From Deltaproteobacteria bacterium (GTDB lineage: Bacteria > Desulfobacterota > Desulfobacteria > Desulfobacterales > Desulfatirhabdiaceae): a stretch of 7,474 nucleotides of DNA. Position 1 is the first letter of the stretch, and each line of letters opens with the position of its first letter. Location: contig JAPLJE010000773.1 of NCBI GenBank assembly GCA_026388755.1, positions 1 through 7,474 of the forward strand. Reading direction: 5' to 3'. A program made the translations under genes and the position numbers. The notes under the pieces were generated by a model. The model did no database searches and was not told where the DNA came from. It saw only the letters and a program-made list of their open reading frames with translations. Below, one piece after another: positions 1-6,614 of this stretch.

Positions 1-1412
1 CCGGACGTGATGATCAGGTTTTTTTTCCGATCCGTGATGGTCAGAAAGCCGTCCCTGTCCAGAAACCCGATATCCCCGCTTTTCAAATACCCGTCAGACG
101 TAAAGGCTTCCCGTGTTTCCGCTTCCATTTTCCAGTATCCGGCAAATACATTGTCTCCCTTGATCAGGATTTCGCCATCGCCGGCGATTCGAATGTCAAC
201 GCCGGGAAGGGGCCTGCCCACGGTTCCGATCCGATAATCCGCAAGATTACTCATGGTTGCCGGAGCAAAGCATTCCGTCATGCCGTATCCTTCTAAAACC
301 GTAATTCCGGCTGCATTAAAAAACAAAATAATTTCGCGGGAGGTCGGAGCACCGGATGCCGTCATCCACCGGACTCTTCCGCCCAGAGCCAGACGGAGTT
401 TCTTGAAAATCAGCTCAAAAGCGATCCGGTATTGCAGTTTCAAAAGCGGGGGAATGGGCTGATGGCCTTCTCTGAGCACACTGATGGCAGCACCAATGCC
501 ATGCGCCCACCAGAACACCTTCTGTTGCCACCCGGGCTGGCGCTGCACCTGCATGAGAACGCGCTGATAAACTTTCTCGCAAACCCTGGGAACGGCAAGA
601 ATCATGGTCGGCTGTTTTTCCTTGAAATCCTCCAGAACGGTCTGAACGCTTTCAGCATAGGAGGCCGTTACCCCGACATACATCCCGTAAAAATGGCCCG
701 CAGCCCGCTCAAACACGTGGCTGAGGGGAAGAAAGGGAACCGTTACGTCGCTGTCGGAGCCGAATTTCGGGGAAATGGCATCCAGCGACCGGAGAACCGC
801 CATGATGTTGCCATGGGTGATCATGGACCCTTTGGGAACCCCGGTGGTTCCGGATGTATAGACAATGGTCGCCAGCTCTTTGGGTTCAACACCGAGGGAA
901 AGGCGCTCAAACAGATGGGGATTCTGCTGGTGAATATCCCGGCCCGCCTGAAGCAGATTGTCAAAAGGGATTATCTCCGAATGATGGATCGGACCCGACC
1001 CGTTCTCAATCAAAACGATTTTTTCAAGGCAGGAACAGCGGCGAAGGGTGAATTCTGCTTTCTCCAGTTGCGCACTGTCTTCAACCACCAGTATTCTGGA
1101 TTCTGAATTCTCAACAATATAGCAGATTTCATCCGCAGTCAGGGTGGTATATACCGGGATCAGACAGGCGCCGATTCCCAGACATCCCATATCGGTATAG
1201 AGCCATTCCAGACGGTTTTCAGAAAGCAGCGACACCCGGTCTCCCTTTCGAATTCCCAGATAGTAAAGGCCTAGCCCCGTTGACCTTGCCCGCTCATAGT
1301 ACTGATTCCAGGTAGCGCTTTCCCACGTACCGTCCCGTTTTTTTTCAACTGCCAGTCGATCCTGATATTTTACGGCCCGGTTCTGAAATACCTCATTAAT
1401 TGTACTTTCCAA
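1..1412 (-). CDS. Long-chain acyl-CoA synthetase (AMP-forming), FAD15-like, C-terminus cut by window edge
   Basis: The enzyme activates a fatty acid with ATP to an acyl-adenylate and transfers it to CoA, probably at the inner face of the cytoplasmic membrane. The frame is open for 470 codons from 1412 down to base 1. Visible motifs are the AMP-binding P-loop YTSGTTGVPKG (residues 185-195), PFLPLSHVFER (226-236) typical of long-chain synthetases, EGYGMTE (374-380), SGD (445-447) and the hinge DRKKNLI (461-467). About 130 residues, the C-terminal lid with the catalytic lysine, should lie beyond the window, since the family is usually about 600 residues. I chose TTG at 1412 because it follows a purine-rich AAGGGGGGGG tract and gives the expected N-terminus MESTINEVFQ; no in-frame ATG occurs until about residue 75. 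The gene is divergent from the second synthetase. Family assignment is firm; the chain length of the substrate is inferred. Confidence 0.93.
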   Translation of the reverse strand, partial: MESTINEVFQNRAVKYQDRLAVEKKRDGTWESATWNQYYERARSTGLGLYYLGIRKGDRVSLLSENRLEWLYTDMGCLGIGACLIPVYTTLTADEICYIVENSESRILVVEDSAQLEKAEFTLRRCSCLEKIVLIENGSGPIHHSEIIPFDNLLQAGRDIHQQNPHLFERLSLGVEPKELATIVYTSGTTGVPKGSMITHGNIMAVLRSLDAISPKFGSDSDVTVPFLPLSHVFERAAGHFYGMYVGVTASYAESVQTVLEDFKEKQPTMILAVPRVCEKVYQRVLMQVQRQPGWQQKVFWWAHGIGAAISVLREGHQPIPPLLKLQYRIAFELIFKKLRLALGGRVRWMTASGAPTSREIILFFNAAGITVLEGYGMTECFAPATMSNLADYRIGTVGRPLPGVDIRIAGDGEILIKGDNVFAGYWKMEAETREAFTSDGYLKSGDIGFLDRDGFLTITDRKKNLIITS

Positions 1413-1460
1413 TGCCCCCCCCTTTTCCGATGGATTCGACAGCTCATTATGATTGTTACC

Positions 1461-1589
1461 ATAATTAAATTCATTAAATGAAATAACTTCAATTTTATAA
1501 TTATATTCATATTGCTTGACTTTCTTTAACGGTTCACCTAATAAATGTCAATCACTAAAATGATATTCAAGATTATAATTAAATTCATT
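1461..1589. repeat. Three-copy 14-15 bp direct repeat (consensus ATAATTAAATTCATT)
   Basis: The 15-mer ATAATTAAATTCATT occurs exactly at 1461-1475 and again at 1575-1589. A third copy, ATAATTATATTCAT, sits at 1497-1510 and differs from the first 14 bases at one position. All three are in the same orientation inside the divergent promoter region, with starts 36 and 78 nt apart. Two of the copies touch or overlap TATAAT hexamers (1496-1501 and 1574-1579), so a bound protein would be well placed to block transcription. The low base complexity weakens the case, but an exact 15-base match with a third near-copy in 256 bp is more than I would expect by chance. Confidence 0.5.
1470..1482. promoter_or_regulatory. 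13-bp perfect palindrome, candidate operator
   Basis: TTCATT and AATGAA form a perfect inverted repeat of 6-bp arms around a single A. The element overlaps the end of the first copy of the direct repeat (1461-1475). A symmetric site of this size suits a dimeric repressor, but no regulator gene is in the window to pair with it. Confidence 0.35.
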
Positions 1590-1655
1590 TCTGATGGTCG
1601 GGGTCATCTTCGGTCGATCAGACTCTTTGGAATATCAGTAAATCGCAGAGACGAA

Positions 1656-1661
1656 AAGGAG
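1656..1661 (+). promoter_or_regulatory. Strong ribosome binding site AAGGAG for the start at 1669
   Basis: AAGGAG ends 7 nt before the ATG at 1669, an ideal Shine-Dalgarno sequence and spacing. It identifies 1669 as the original start of the acyl-CoA synthetase gene. No comparable site precedes the internal ATG at 1827. Confidence 0.75.
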
Positions 1662-1668
1662 ACAGAAT

Positions 1669-1800
1669 ATGGATCCGGCATTCAGGATTGAAAGCACCCG
1701 AGACATTGAAGCAATCGAGAAGGTCCCTTACTCGGAAAGAATTCAGGAGAGAAATACGTTTGAGGCCATTGAAAGATCGAAATTCCCTATAAAGCGCTGA
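1669..1800 (+). pseudogene. Detached N-terminal fragment of the downstream acyl-CoA synthetase
   Basis: This 43-codon frame begins with a strong ribosome binding site and reads MDPAFRIESTRDIEAIEKVP through to FEAIERSKFPIKR before the TGA at 1798-1800. The pattern, with IEAIE-like and TFEAIERS-like segments, matches the N-terminus of the acyl-CoA synthetase subfamily encoded just downstream. That downstream part continues in a different frame, open from 1773 and reading KIEIPYKALIYKIRQCANMF, the segment that normally begins the first helix of the adenylation domain. The sequence between (something like RS..hP..pAl.fl) is missing, by my estimate 20-35 residues. The lesion is therefore a deletion whose length is 1 more than a multiple of 3, near 1775-1790. 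It may be real gene decay or an assembly or sequencing error. Confidence 0.7.
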
Positions 1801-1826
1801 TTTATAAAATCCGTCAATGCGCCAAC

Positions 1827-3509
1827 ATGTTTCACGACCTGGGAATCGGCCCCCGGGATGTGGTCAGCTATCTGCTGCCCAATCTCCCCCAAACCCACTT
1901 TATCCTGTGGGGCGCGGAGACCGCCGGCATCGTGAACCCCATCAACCCCCTTCTGGAAGCCGCAACCATCCGGGATATCTGCTGGGCAGCCAAAACCAGG
2001 GTTCTGGTGGCGCTTGGCGATTTGCCCGGAACCCAGATCTGGCAAAAAGTCCTGGCCATTCGAAAGGAAATCCCCACGCTTACCCATGTGATTCGCGTGA
2101 TGGGAAACCCTGTTGCCGATAAAGATATTCTGGATTTTGAAGAAACCCTCGCCCCGTACCCCGGAGACAGGCTGACATTTTCCAGAGCCATTCATCCGGA
2201 TGACATTTCATCCCTCTATCATACCGGCGGCACCACCGGAACACCCAAACTGGCCCGGCGAACCCATTTCAATGAAGTCATCATGGGCTGGGACATCCGG
2301 ACCATGGGCGGCCTGAGCCAGAACTCAACCCTGCTGTGTGGCCTTCCCCTTTTTCACGTGAATGCAACCACCGTAACCGGCATTGCACCGTTTGCCGTGG
2401 GCGCGCATGTCGTGTTGCTGTCGCCATCCGGCTATCGCGAGCCCTCCATCATCAAAAATTTCTATGCCATTGTGGAACGATTTCGGGCAACCACGTTTTC
2501 AGCCGTACCCACGGCCCTCTCCACCCTTCTGGATATTCCGGTGGGAAACGCCGATATTTCATCGCTTCAATACGCCATCTGCGGAGCCGCGCCCTTAAGT
2601 GTCGAGCTGTTCCGGCGATTTGAAGCCCACACCGGCATGAAGATTCTGGAAGGCTACGGCCTGACCGAAGGGGCCTGTGCCTCTTCCATCAATCCCAAGG
2701 ACGGCAACAGAAAAGTCGGGAGCATCGGCATTCGAATGCCCTACCAGGGGATGCGTGTGGTGATTCTGGATGATCGGGGCAATTTTGCGCGAAACGCCCA
2801 GGTTGGTGAAATCGGCGTTGTGGCCATTACCGGCCCCAATGTCTTCAAGGGCTATGTTGAGGACGTTCACAACCAGGGAATCTGGAACGACGGCCACTGG
2901 TTCAATACCGGGGACCTGGGCCGGATGGACGCGGACGGATATTTCTGGCTGACCGGAAGAAAAAAGGAGCTCATCATTCGCGGCGGCCACAACATTGATC
3001 CGGCTGCCATCGAAGAGCCGATTTACAAATATCCGGATGTCCGGATGGTGGCTTCCGTCGGCCGGCCGGACCCCCACGCCGGGGAAGTTCCGGTAGCCTA
3101 TGTAGAACTGGTCGAAGGCAGCAAGGTCACCTGCGATGAGATCCTGAACTATGCCAGAGACAATATCGGGGAACGTGCAGCGATCCCGAAGGAAATCGTC
3201 ATCGTGGATAAAATTCCCCTGACATCGGTGGGGAAAATCTTTAAACCCGCCCTGCGCTGGGATTCCATCAAACGCGTATATGCCGAGGAACTTGCCAGCC
3301 TGGGAAACATGGCATTATCGGTTGAAATCAGCGTCGGCGAGGACAAGTCGCACGGAACCAGCGCAGCGATAACAATCAGACCCGCACCCGGTATTTCCCG
3401 TGAAACCCTCATGCAACGGGTTCAGGAGATTCTGGCACGCTATACCATCACATACACTGTTCATTTCTTGTCCGAGGAAAAACGAGAGCCGCAAAACCAG
3501 GGCAGTTAG
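1827..3509 (+). CDS. Acyl-CoA synthetase (AMP-binding enzyme), N-terminally disrupted
   Basis: This 560-residue open frame carries nearly the whole adenylate-forming enzyme, which makes acyl-CoA from a carboxylic acid, ATP and CoA. Motifs in order: SYLLPNLPQTHF (14-25), the P-loop HTGGTTGTPKLARRTH (132-147), PLFHVNA (174-180), LEGYGLTE (274-281), TGDLG (361-365), hinge GRKKELI (377-383) and the catalytic lysine in TSVGKIFK (K470). About 85 residues follow the usual end of the fold (VYAEELASL onward), an extension seen in the 630-residue subfamily of validated AMP-binding proteins (PRK07529-like). The frame is open back to 1773, but ATG 1827 has no ribosome binding site and corresponds to an internal methionine (ANMFHDLG), so the original start is 1669 in another frame. 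If read only from 1827, the first part of the N-terminal domain is lost and activity is doubtful. Substrate is not determinable; a fatty or aromatic acid is likely. Confidence 0.88.
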   Translation: MFHDLGIGPRDVVSYLLPNLPQTHFILWGAETAGIVNPINPLLEAATIRDICWAAKTRVLVALGDLPGTQIWQKVLAIRKEIPTLTHVIRVMGNPVADKDILDFEETLAPYPGDRLTFSRAIHPDDISSLYHTGGTTGTPKLARRTHFNEVIMGWDIRTMGGLSQNSTLLCGLPLFHVNATTVTGIAPFAVGAHVVLLSPSGYREPSIIKNFYAIVERFRATTFSAVPTALSTLLDIPVGNADISSLQYAICGAAPLSVELFRRFEAHTGMKILEGYGLTEGACASSINPKDGNRKVGSIGIRMPYQGMRVVILDDRGNFARNAQVGEIGVVAITGPNVFKGYVEDVHNQGIWNDGHWFNTGDLGRMDADGYFWLTGRKKELIIRGGHNIDPAAIEEPIYKYPDVRMVASVGRPDPHAGEVPVAYVELVEGSKVTCDEILNYARDNIGERAAIPKEIVIVDKIPLTSVGKIFKPALRWDSIKRVYAEELASLGNMALSVEISVGEDKSHGTSAAITIRPAPGISRETLMQRVQEILARYTITYTVHFLSEEKREPQNQGS

Positions 3510-3513
3510 CCGA

Positions 3514-4371
3514 TCATCCCATTCGCAGCCAGGACAGCAGCATAACGGCAAGGGTCAGTGAAAAAAAGAGATACTGGAAGGAGTATCCGGGAGGTTTTTT
3601 CTGGAGACACTCATAGATGCAACCGACCGCCATGCCGCTTCCCAGGCCAAAAAGATGGGCCAGAATATCGGTATGCGCTCCTTCGCTGAACAGCCCCAGA
3701 AGACAGAGACCGCCTCCCAGGGGAAGCCAGGCCCTGAAACGCTGTTTCGAAACACGGAAGCTGCTGAATGTCTGATGGGCGATGAGAATGCCAACTGCCC
3801 CGAAGACGGTAGTGGATGCCCCGATCGAATAATGGCCAGAGCCGTAAAGAAGCGCGGTCATATAATTGCCCAACGCTCCCGAGACAAGCAAGCAAAAAAA
3901 TCCGACCCCAAATCCCTGAACGCTGCATACGACTGTAAAAAAAAGCGCCAGACTGGCCATGTTGCCGGCCAGATGAACCGAATCGGCGTGAATCATCAGG
4001 GCGGTTACGGTACGATAGCTCTCGCCATTCAGGATGGAAGATGCGGATGCGCCATATTTTTCTGCAAAGAACGAAATTCCCCCGTGATGTATCATGAAAA
4101 TATGGCTGACCAGCAGTCCCAGAGCCGCTCCGATGCCGACATGGATTTTATGGGGAATACTGCTCCAGGTCTCCTCTTCATCGGGAATTTCACGATTTTC
4201 CTGAAAATATTTCTCAATCTCCTCCAGGGCTTTTTGGATGTCCTCGGGGTGAACCGATACCGTCCAATTGTCCGGCTGCCCGGTTATCCGGCAAAAAATC
4301 CCCGCGGATGCCAAAACTAGCAAACAGGTATTGGCATCCTCCTCCGAGAGATTGACGAAAAGCGCGATCAT
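3514..4371 (-). CDS. Rhomboid-family intramembrane serine protease with N-terminal soluble domain
   Basis: Rhomboids cleave transmembrane helices inside the membrane using a Ser-His dyad. Here the serine is S186 in GAST (YSIGASTTVFGAVG) and the histidine H239 in DILAHLFG. The oxyanion-side motif HLAGNM gives H133 and N137, with H128 just before. About six hydrophobic segments are visible: roughly 77-95, 137-152, 154-176, 181-199, 214-229 and 234-255, with a seventh at 264-281. Residues 1-65 are soluble and resemble the small DUF2007-type domain (ALFVNLSEEDANTCLLVLAS, then NWTVSVHPEDIQKALEEIEKY), probably cytoplasmic. The residue after the catalytic serine is Thr where Gly is common (GASG). 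ATG 4371 is the only start that keeps this domain; its ribosome binding site is weak. It lies 76 nt after the solute-binding protein gene on the same strand and may be read with it. Substrate unknown. Confidence 0.9.
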   Translation of the reverse strand: MIALFVNLSEEDANTCLLVLASAGIFCRITGQPDNWTVSVHPEDIQKALEEIEKYFQENREIPDEEETWSSIPHKIHVGIGAALGLLVSHIFMIHHGGISFFAEKYGASASSILNGESYRTVTALMIHADSVHLAGNMASLALFFTVVCSVQGFGVGFFCLLVSGALGNYMTALLYGSGHYSIGASTTVFGAVGILIAHQTFSSFRVSKQRFRAWLPLGGGLCLLGLFSEGAHTDILAHLFGLGSGMAVGCIYECLQKKPPGYSFQYLFFSLTLAVMLLSWLRMG

Positions 4372-4447
4372 CGTTCAGCCTACAAATCCACTCGGGAAAA
4401 GACCAACCCCCGGCTTTGCCTGAGGTATTCTGGCGATGAATTAAAAA
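4372..4447 (-). other. 76-nt spacer between binding-protein and rhomboid genes
   Basis: I see no strong promoter and no hairpin with T-run here. A weak CGGG/CCCG pairing exists at about 4393-4412. Read-through from the binding-protein gene into the rhomboid gene is therefore possible. Confidence 0.3.
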
Positions 4448-5611
4448 CTATTGCAGCAGTTTCCACTGGCCCTCTGAGATCTGAACCAGAACCATGGAGT
4501 CTGTCCCCAGCCCGTTGTGGTCTTCGGGCGTGATGTTATACGTGCCGCTGACCCCGACATAGCCCGTGGTTTTTTCGATGGCGTCCCGAAGTTTTTCATT
4601 GTCCGTGCCGGCTTTTTTCATGGCGTTGGCCACGATGTATATCGCATCCCAGGCATAGCCGGAATGGGTATTGATGGGAAACTGCCGGTCATAGTGGAAA
4701 ACATCCTGATACAAGTGAATAAACTCCTGAATGACTTTTTTCTGGGGATCGGTATCCTGAAGCTGGGAGGCCACCATCAATTTTGTGGATGGCATGATAT
4801 TACCTTCGGATGCCTTTCCGGCCAGTTCTATGTATTTGGGGTCTGGAAGTCCATGGCATTGAAAAAGCGGAACCTGAATACCCAGTTGTTTGACATTTTT
4901 GGCCACAATCGAGCCTGCCTTGCCGATGGTCCAGCAAATGATGGCATCCGGTGCAGCCGTCTTGATGTTGATGAGCTGCGCCGTCATGTCGCTGTCCGTT
5001 GCCTGAAAGGATTCGGCAGCTACTATCTTGATTCCGTATTCCGCGGCCAGGGTTTCAAGCGCGGCTTTTCCATCCTTGCCGAAACCATCGGCTGCGGTCA
5101 GGATGGCAATTTTCTGAGTGCCTTTCTGCTTCAGGTAGGCATAGACTTTTTGAACGGCAATCGTGGTCCGCTGCGGGGACTTGAATGTCCAGTGAAAAGG
5201 TCCGAACTTGCCGCCCGCGATCACCGCATCCCCGCCAACGGTCATGAACGTGGGGACTTTCATCTGTTCGATGGTCGGCTTGGCCGCCATTCCGGTGTCG
5301 GTCCGGGTGGGGCCGATGATGGCAACGACTTTATCGGATTCGGTAAATTTCTTTGCAATGAGCGCAGCCTTTGTGGGATCCCCCTCGTCATCCGCAATCA
5401 CAAGTTGCAAGGGTGCGCCATTGATTCCGCCTTCATCATTGATTTTTTTCACAACCATTTCAGCCACCAGCCTTGTCGGGGTGCCGATCGCCGAAGAAGG
5501 GCCGGTGAGGTCAAAAAATGCACCGATTTTGATGGAATCTGCGCTGTAAGCCGTTCCGACCGCCACAAACACGGGCAACAACAAGACCGCAGCCAACCAT
5601 TTTTTCTTCAT
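4448..5611 (-). CDS. Branched-chain amino-acid-type ABC transporter periplasmic binding protein (Peripla_BP_6)
   Basis: This 387-residue secreted protein is a type I periplasmic binding protein of the LivJ/LivK group, which captures amino acids or related small organic acids for an ABC importer. It starts with a Sec signal peptide: MKKK, a hydrophobic core to about residue 20, and a likely signal peptidase I site after AYS (23). The mature part begins DSIKIGAFFDLTGPSSAIG, typical of the family. Further family segments are KINDEGGINGAPL (56-67), VAIIGP (96-101) and DGFGKDG (175-181). I chose ATG 5611 because AGGAGG lies 8 nt upstream and the signal peptide starts there; the frame's in-frame ATG at 5650 would add 13 residues without these features. 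No LIV permease or ATPase gene is adjacent, so it may be an orphan or serve a distant transporter. Ligand unknown; aromatic and aliphatic acids are also bound by this family. Confidence 0.92.
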   Translation of the reverse strand: MKKKWLAAVLLLPVFVAVGTAYSADSIKIGAFFDLTGPSSAIGTPTRLVAEMVVKKINDEGGINGAPLQLVIADDEGDPTKAALIAKKFTESDKVVAIIGPTRTDTGMAAKPTIEQMKVPTFMTVGGDAVIAGGKFGPFHWTFKSPQRTTIAVQKVYAYLKQKGTQKIAILTAADGFGKDGKAALETLAAEYGIKIVAAESFQATDSDMTAQLINIKTAAPDAIICWTIGKAGSIVAKNVKQLGIQVPLFQCHGLPDPKYIELAGKASEGNIMPSTKLMVASQLQDTDPQKKVIQEFIHLYQDVFHYDRQFPINTHSGYAWDAIYIVANAMKKAGTDNEKLRDAIEKTTGYVGVSGTYNITPEDHNGLGTDSMVLVQISEGQWKLLQ

Positions 5612-5748
5612 GAACCTTTCCTCCTTTTTATTAATCGTGAAAAGTGACAATTAGAAACCGTTCGCAACCACTTTTTTCAACAGGATTCTGCTGAGATCAG
5701 AAAACAATAACCATAATAACAAGATGGAAGGTCAAAATACGACAGCGG
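5612..5748 (-). promoter_or_regulatory. Intergenic region with probable promoter and RBS for the binding-protein gene
   Basis: This 137-nt gap follows the ATPase stop and precedes the binding-protein gene on the minus strand. The ribosome binding site AGGAGG sits 8 nt before ATG 5611. A possible promoter pairs TTGAAA (5680-5675) with TCTAAT (5655-5650), but the 19-nt spacing is long, so the assignment is weak. I see no convincing stem-loop with a T-run after the ATPase gene. Confidence 0.4.
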
Positions 5749-6291
5749 TCAAGCGTATTCCCGCCGCAATTCCTCCAGCATTTCATCGGTCAGACGTTCG
5801 CTTTTTCGCAGGTCCGCAAACTTGTCCAGCAAATCGTTCACAGTTAATCGCTGTTTTTCTTCCAGGGGAATATCGTCGATGATCTGGCCTTTGTTCATCA
5901 TGATGGTGCGGTTGCCGACCTGAAGCGCCTGCTGCATGCTGTGGGTAACCATCAGGGTTGTCAGATTTTCCTGTTCCACAAAGTTTTGGGTCAGCCGGAT
6001 CACCTGAGTAGCGGATTTTGGATCCAGCGCTGCGGTGTGTTCGTCCAGCAGAAGCACCTTGGGCCTGCGCAAAACAGCCATCAACAGGGTCAATGCCTGC
6101 CGCTGCCCGCCGGACAGTGACCCGATGATATTATCCAGTCGATCTTCCATCTGCATCTCAAGCTGTTTGACAGCCTGGCGGTATGAATCGCAACGCGCGT
6201 TCTTGAGCCCGATTCTGGGCAGGCATTTTTGATCCCTCAAATAGGCGATATGCAGATTTTCGGCAATGGTCATCTCTGTGGCCGTGCCCAT
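5749..6291 (-). CDS. ABC transporter ATPase, C-terminal fragment (COG1101-like)
   Basis: This 180-residue frame holds the C-terminal two-thirds of an ABC ATPase that would energise import. Visible are the signature LSGGQRQ (59-65), Walker B VLLLDE (79-84) with catalytic Glu84, D-loop AALD (87-90) and the switch histidine in VTHSMQQAL (H117). The tail LTVNDLLDKFADLRKSERLT fits the COG1101 group of uncharacterised importers, usually paired with an ABC_sub_bind binding protein as here. ATG 6291 is an internal methionine of the ancestral protein (QNPFMGTATEMT) and lacks a ribosome binding site, so independent translation is doubtful. It lacks Walker A and cannot bind ATP normally alone. It is separated from its N-terminal part by the 53-bp duplication at 6299-6404. 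Confidence 0.85.
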   Translation of the reverse strand: MGTATEMTIAENLHIAYLRDQKCLPRIGLKNARCDSYRQAVKQLEMQMEDRLDNIIGSLSGGQRQALTLLMAVLRRPKVLLLDEHTAALDPKSATQVIRLTQNFVEQENLTTLMVTHSMQQALQVGNRTIMMNKGQIIDDIPLEEKQRLTVNDLLDKFADLRKSERLTDEMLEELRREYA

Positions 6292-6614
6292 AAAGGGGTT
6301 CTGGAATACGCGTGAAATGGATTTCGCCCGCTGAAAATCCTTTCGGGTGGTTTCTGGAATACGCGCGAAATGGATTTCGCCCGCTGAAAATCCTTTCGGG
6401 TGGTTACATCTTGCGCGTCAATGACAATTTTTCCCTGATCCGGAAGAAAAGAGCCGGCCATGGCATTCAACAACGTGGATTTCCCGGAGCCGTTGGTGCC
6501 GATCAAGGTCACGAAATCACCCGAAGCAATGGTCAGATTGATCCCTCTTAAGGCATAGACTTCGTTGACCGTGCCGGCATTAAATGTCTTATGCAGATCC
6601 GTAATTTCAATCAT
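6270..6614 (-). CDS. ABC transporter ATPase, N-terminal fragment, frameshifted by tandem duplication
   Basis: The first 87 residues are a normal ABC ATPase N-terminus: MIEITDLHKTF, an aromatic residue before Walker A, Walker A GTNGSGKST (39-47) with Lys45, and the Q-loop glutamine in SRVFQ (Q87). From residue 88 the reading switches to an unrelated tail (KPPERIF to WARPQR, ending at 114) because the second copy of a 53-bp repeat shifts the frame. Deleting one copy yields VFQNPFMGTATEMTIAENL and a continuous 270-residue protein (813 nt with stop), the normal length for the family. The start at 6614 is supported by the conserved N-terminus; its ribosome binding site is poor, and the start overlaps a short upstream frame by ATGA, which may allow coupled translation. 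As it stands the product has no signature or Walker B and should be inactive. Confidence 0.85.
   Translation of the reverse strand: MIEITDLHKTFNAGTVNEVYALRGINLTIASGDFVTLIGTNGSGKSTLLNAMAGSFLPDQGKIVIDAQDVTTRKDFQRAKSISRVFQKPPERIFSGRNPFHAYSRTPLWARPQR
6299..6404. repeat. 53-bp tandem duplication inside the ABC ATPase gene
   Basis: Two head-to-tail copies, 6299-6351 and 6352-6404, each begin TTCTGGAATACGCG and end TTTCGGGTGGT. They differ only at position 15 of the unit: T at 6313 and C at 6366. On the coding strand this changes TCA to TCG, both serine. Because 53 is not a multiple of 3, the duplication shifts the frame of the ATPase gene just after its Q-loop. Confidence 0.97.

Larger units (their letters stand above)
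1413..1668. promoter_or_regulatory. AT-rich divergent promoter region between two acyl-CoA synthetase genes
   Basis: This 256-bp gene-free stretch separates two divergently read acyl-CoA synthetase genes and is much richer in A+T than its flanks, especially at 1455-1590. It must hold promoters for both directions. On the plus strand TATAAT occurs at 1496-1501 and at 1574-1579, and TTGACT at 1516-1521 stands 17 nt before the weak -10 candidate TAATAA at 1539-1544. On the minus strand a perfect TTGACA (1552-1547) has only a poor -10 at normal spacing, and TATAAT lies at 1505-1500. Because the DNA is so AT-rich, individual boxes are uncertain. The iterated repeat and palindrome listed separately are plausible operator sites, for example for a TetR- or FadR-like regulator of fatty-acid genes; that is inference. 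Confidence 0.55.

Noticed and set aside
432..1106. Long plus-strand open frame of 224 codons
   Set aside because: It is antisense to the long-chain acyl-CoA synthetase, whose minus-strand frame shows clear family motifs; the product resembles no family.
1743..2195. Minus-strand open frame of 150 codons across the broken 5' end of the synthetase
   Set aside because: It lies opposite codons that align well with acyl-CoA synthetases and has no family features of its own.
3655..4320. Plus-strand open frame of 221 codons
   Set aside because: It is the antisense shadow of the rhomboid gene, which has catalytic motifs and membrane segments.
4390..4415. Possible terminator hairpin after the binding-protein gene
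   Set aside because: The stem is only about 4 bp and no T-run follows on the minus strand.
4517..5647. Plus-strand open frame of 376 codons
   Set aside because: It mirrors the periplasmic binding protein on the opposite strand, which has a signal peptide and ribosome binding site; the plus-strand product is low in recognisable structure.
5612..5650. N-terminal extension of the binding protein from ATG 5650
   Set aside because: The strong AGGAGG site and the signal peptide both place the start at 5611.
6299..6404. Start of a CRISPR array or mobile element target duplication
   Set aside because: There are only two contiguous copies without spacers and no inserted element between them; it is a plain tandem duplication of coding sequence.
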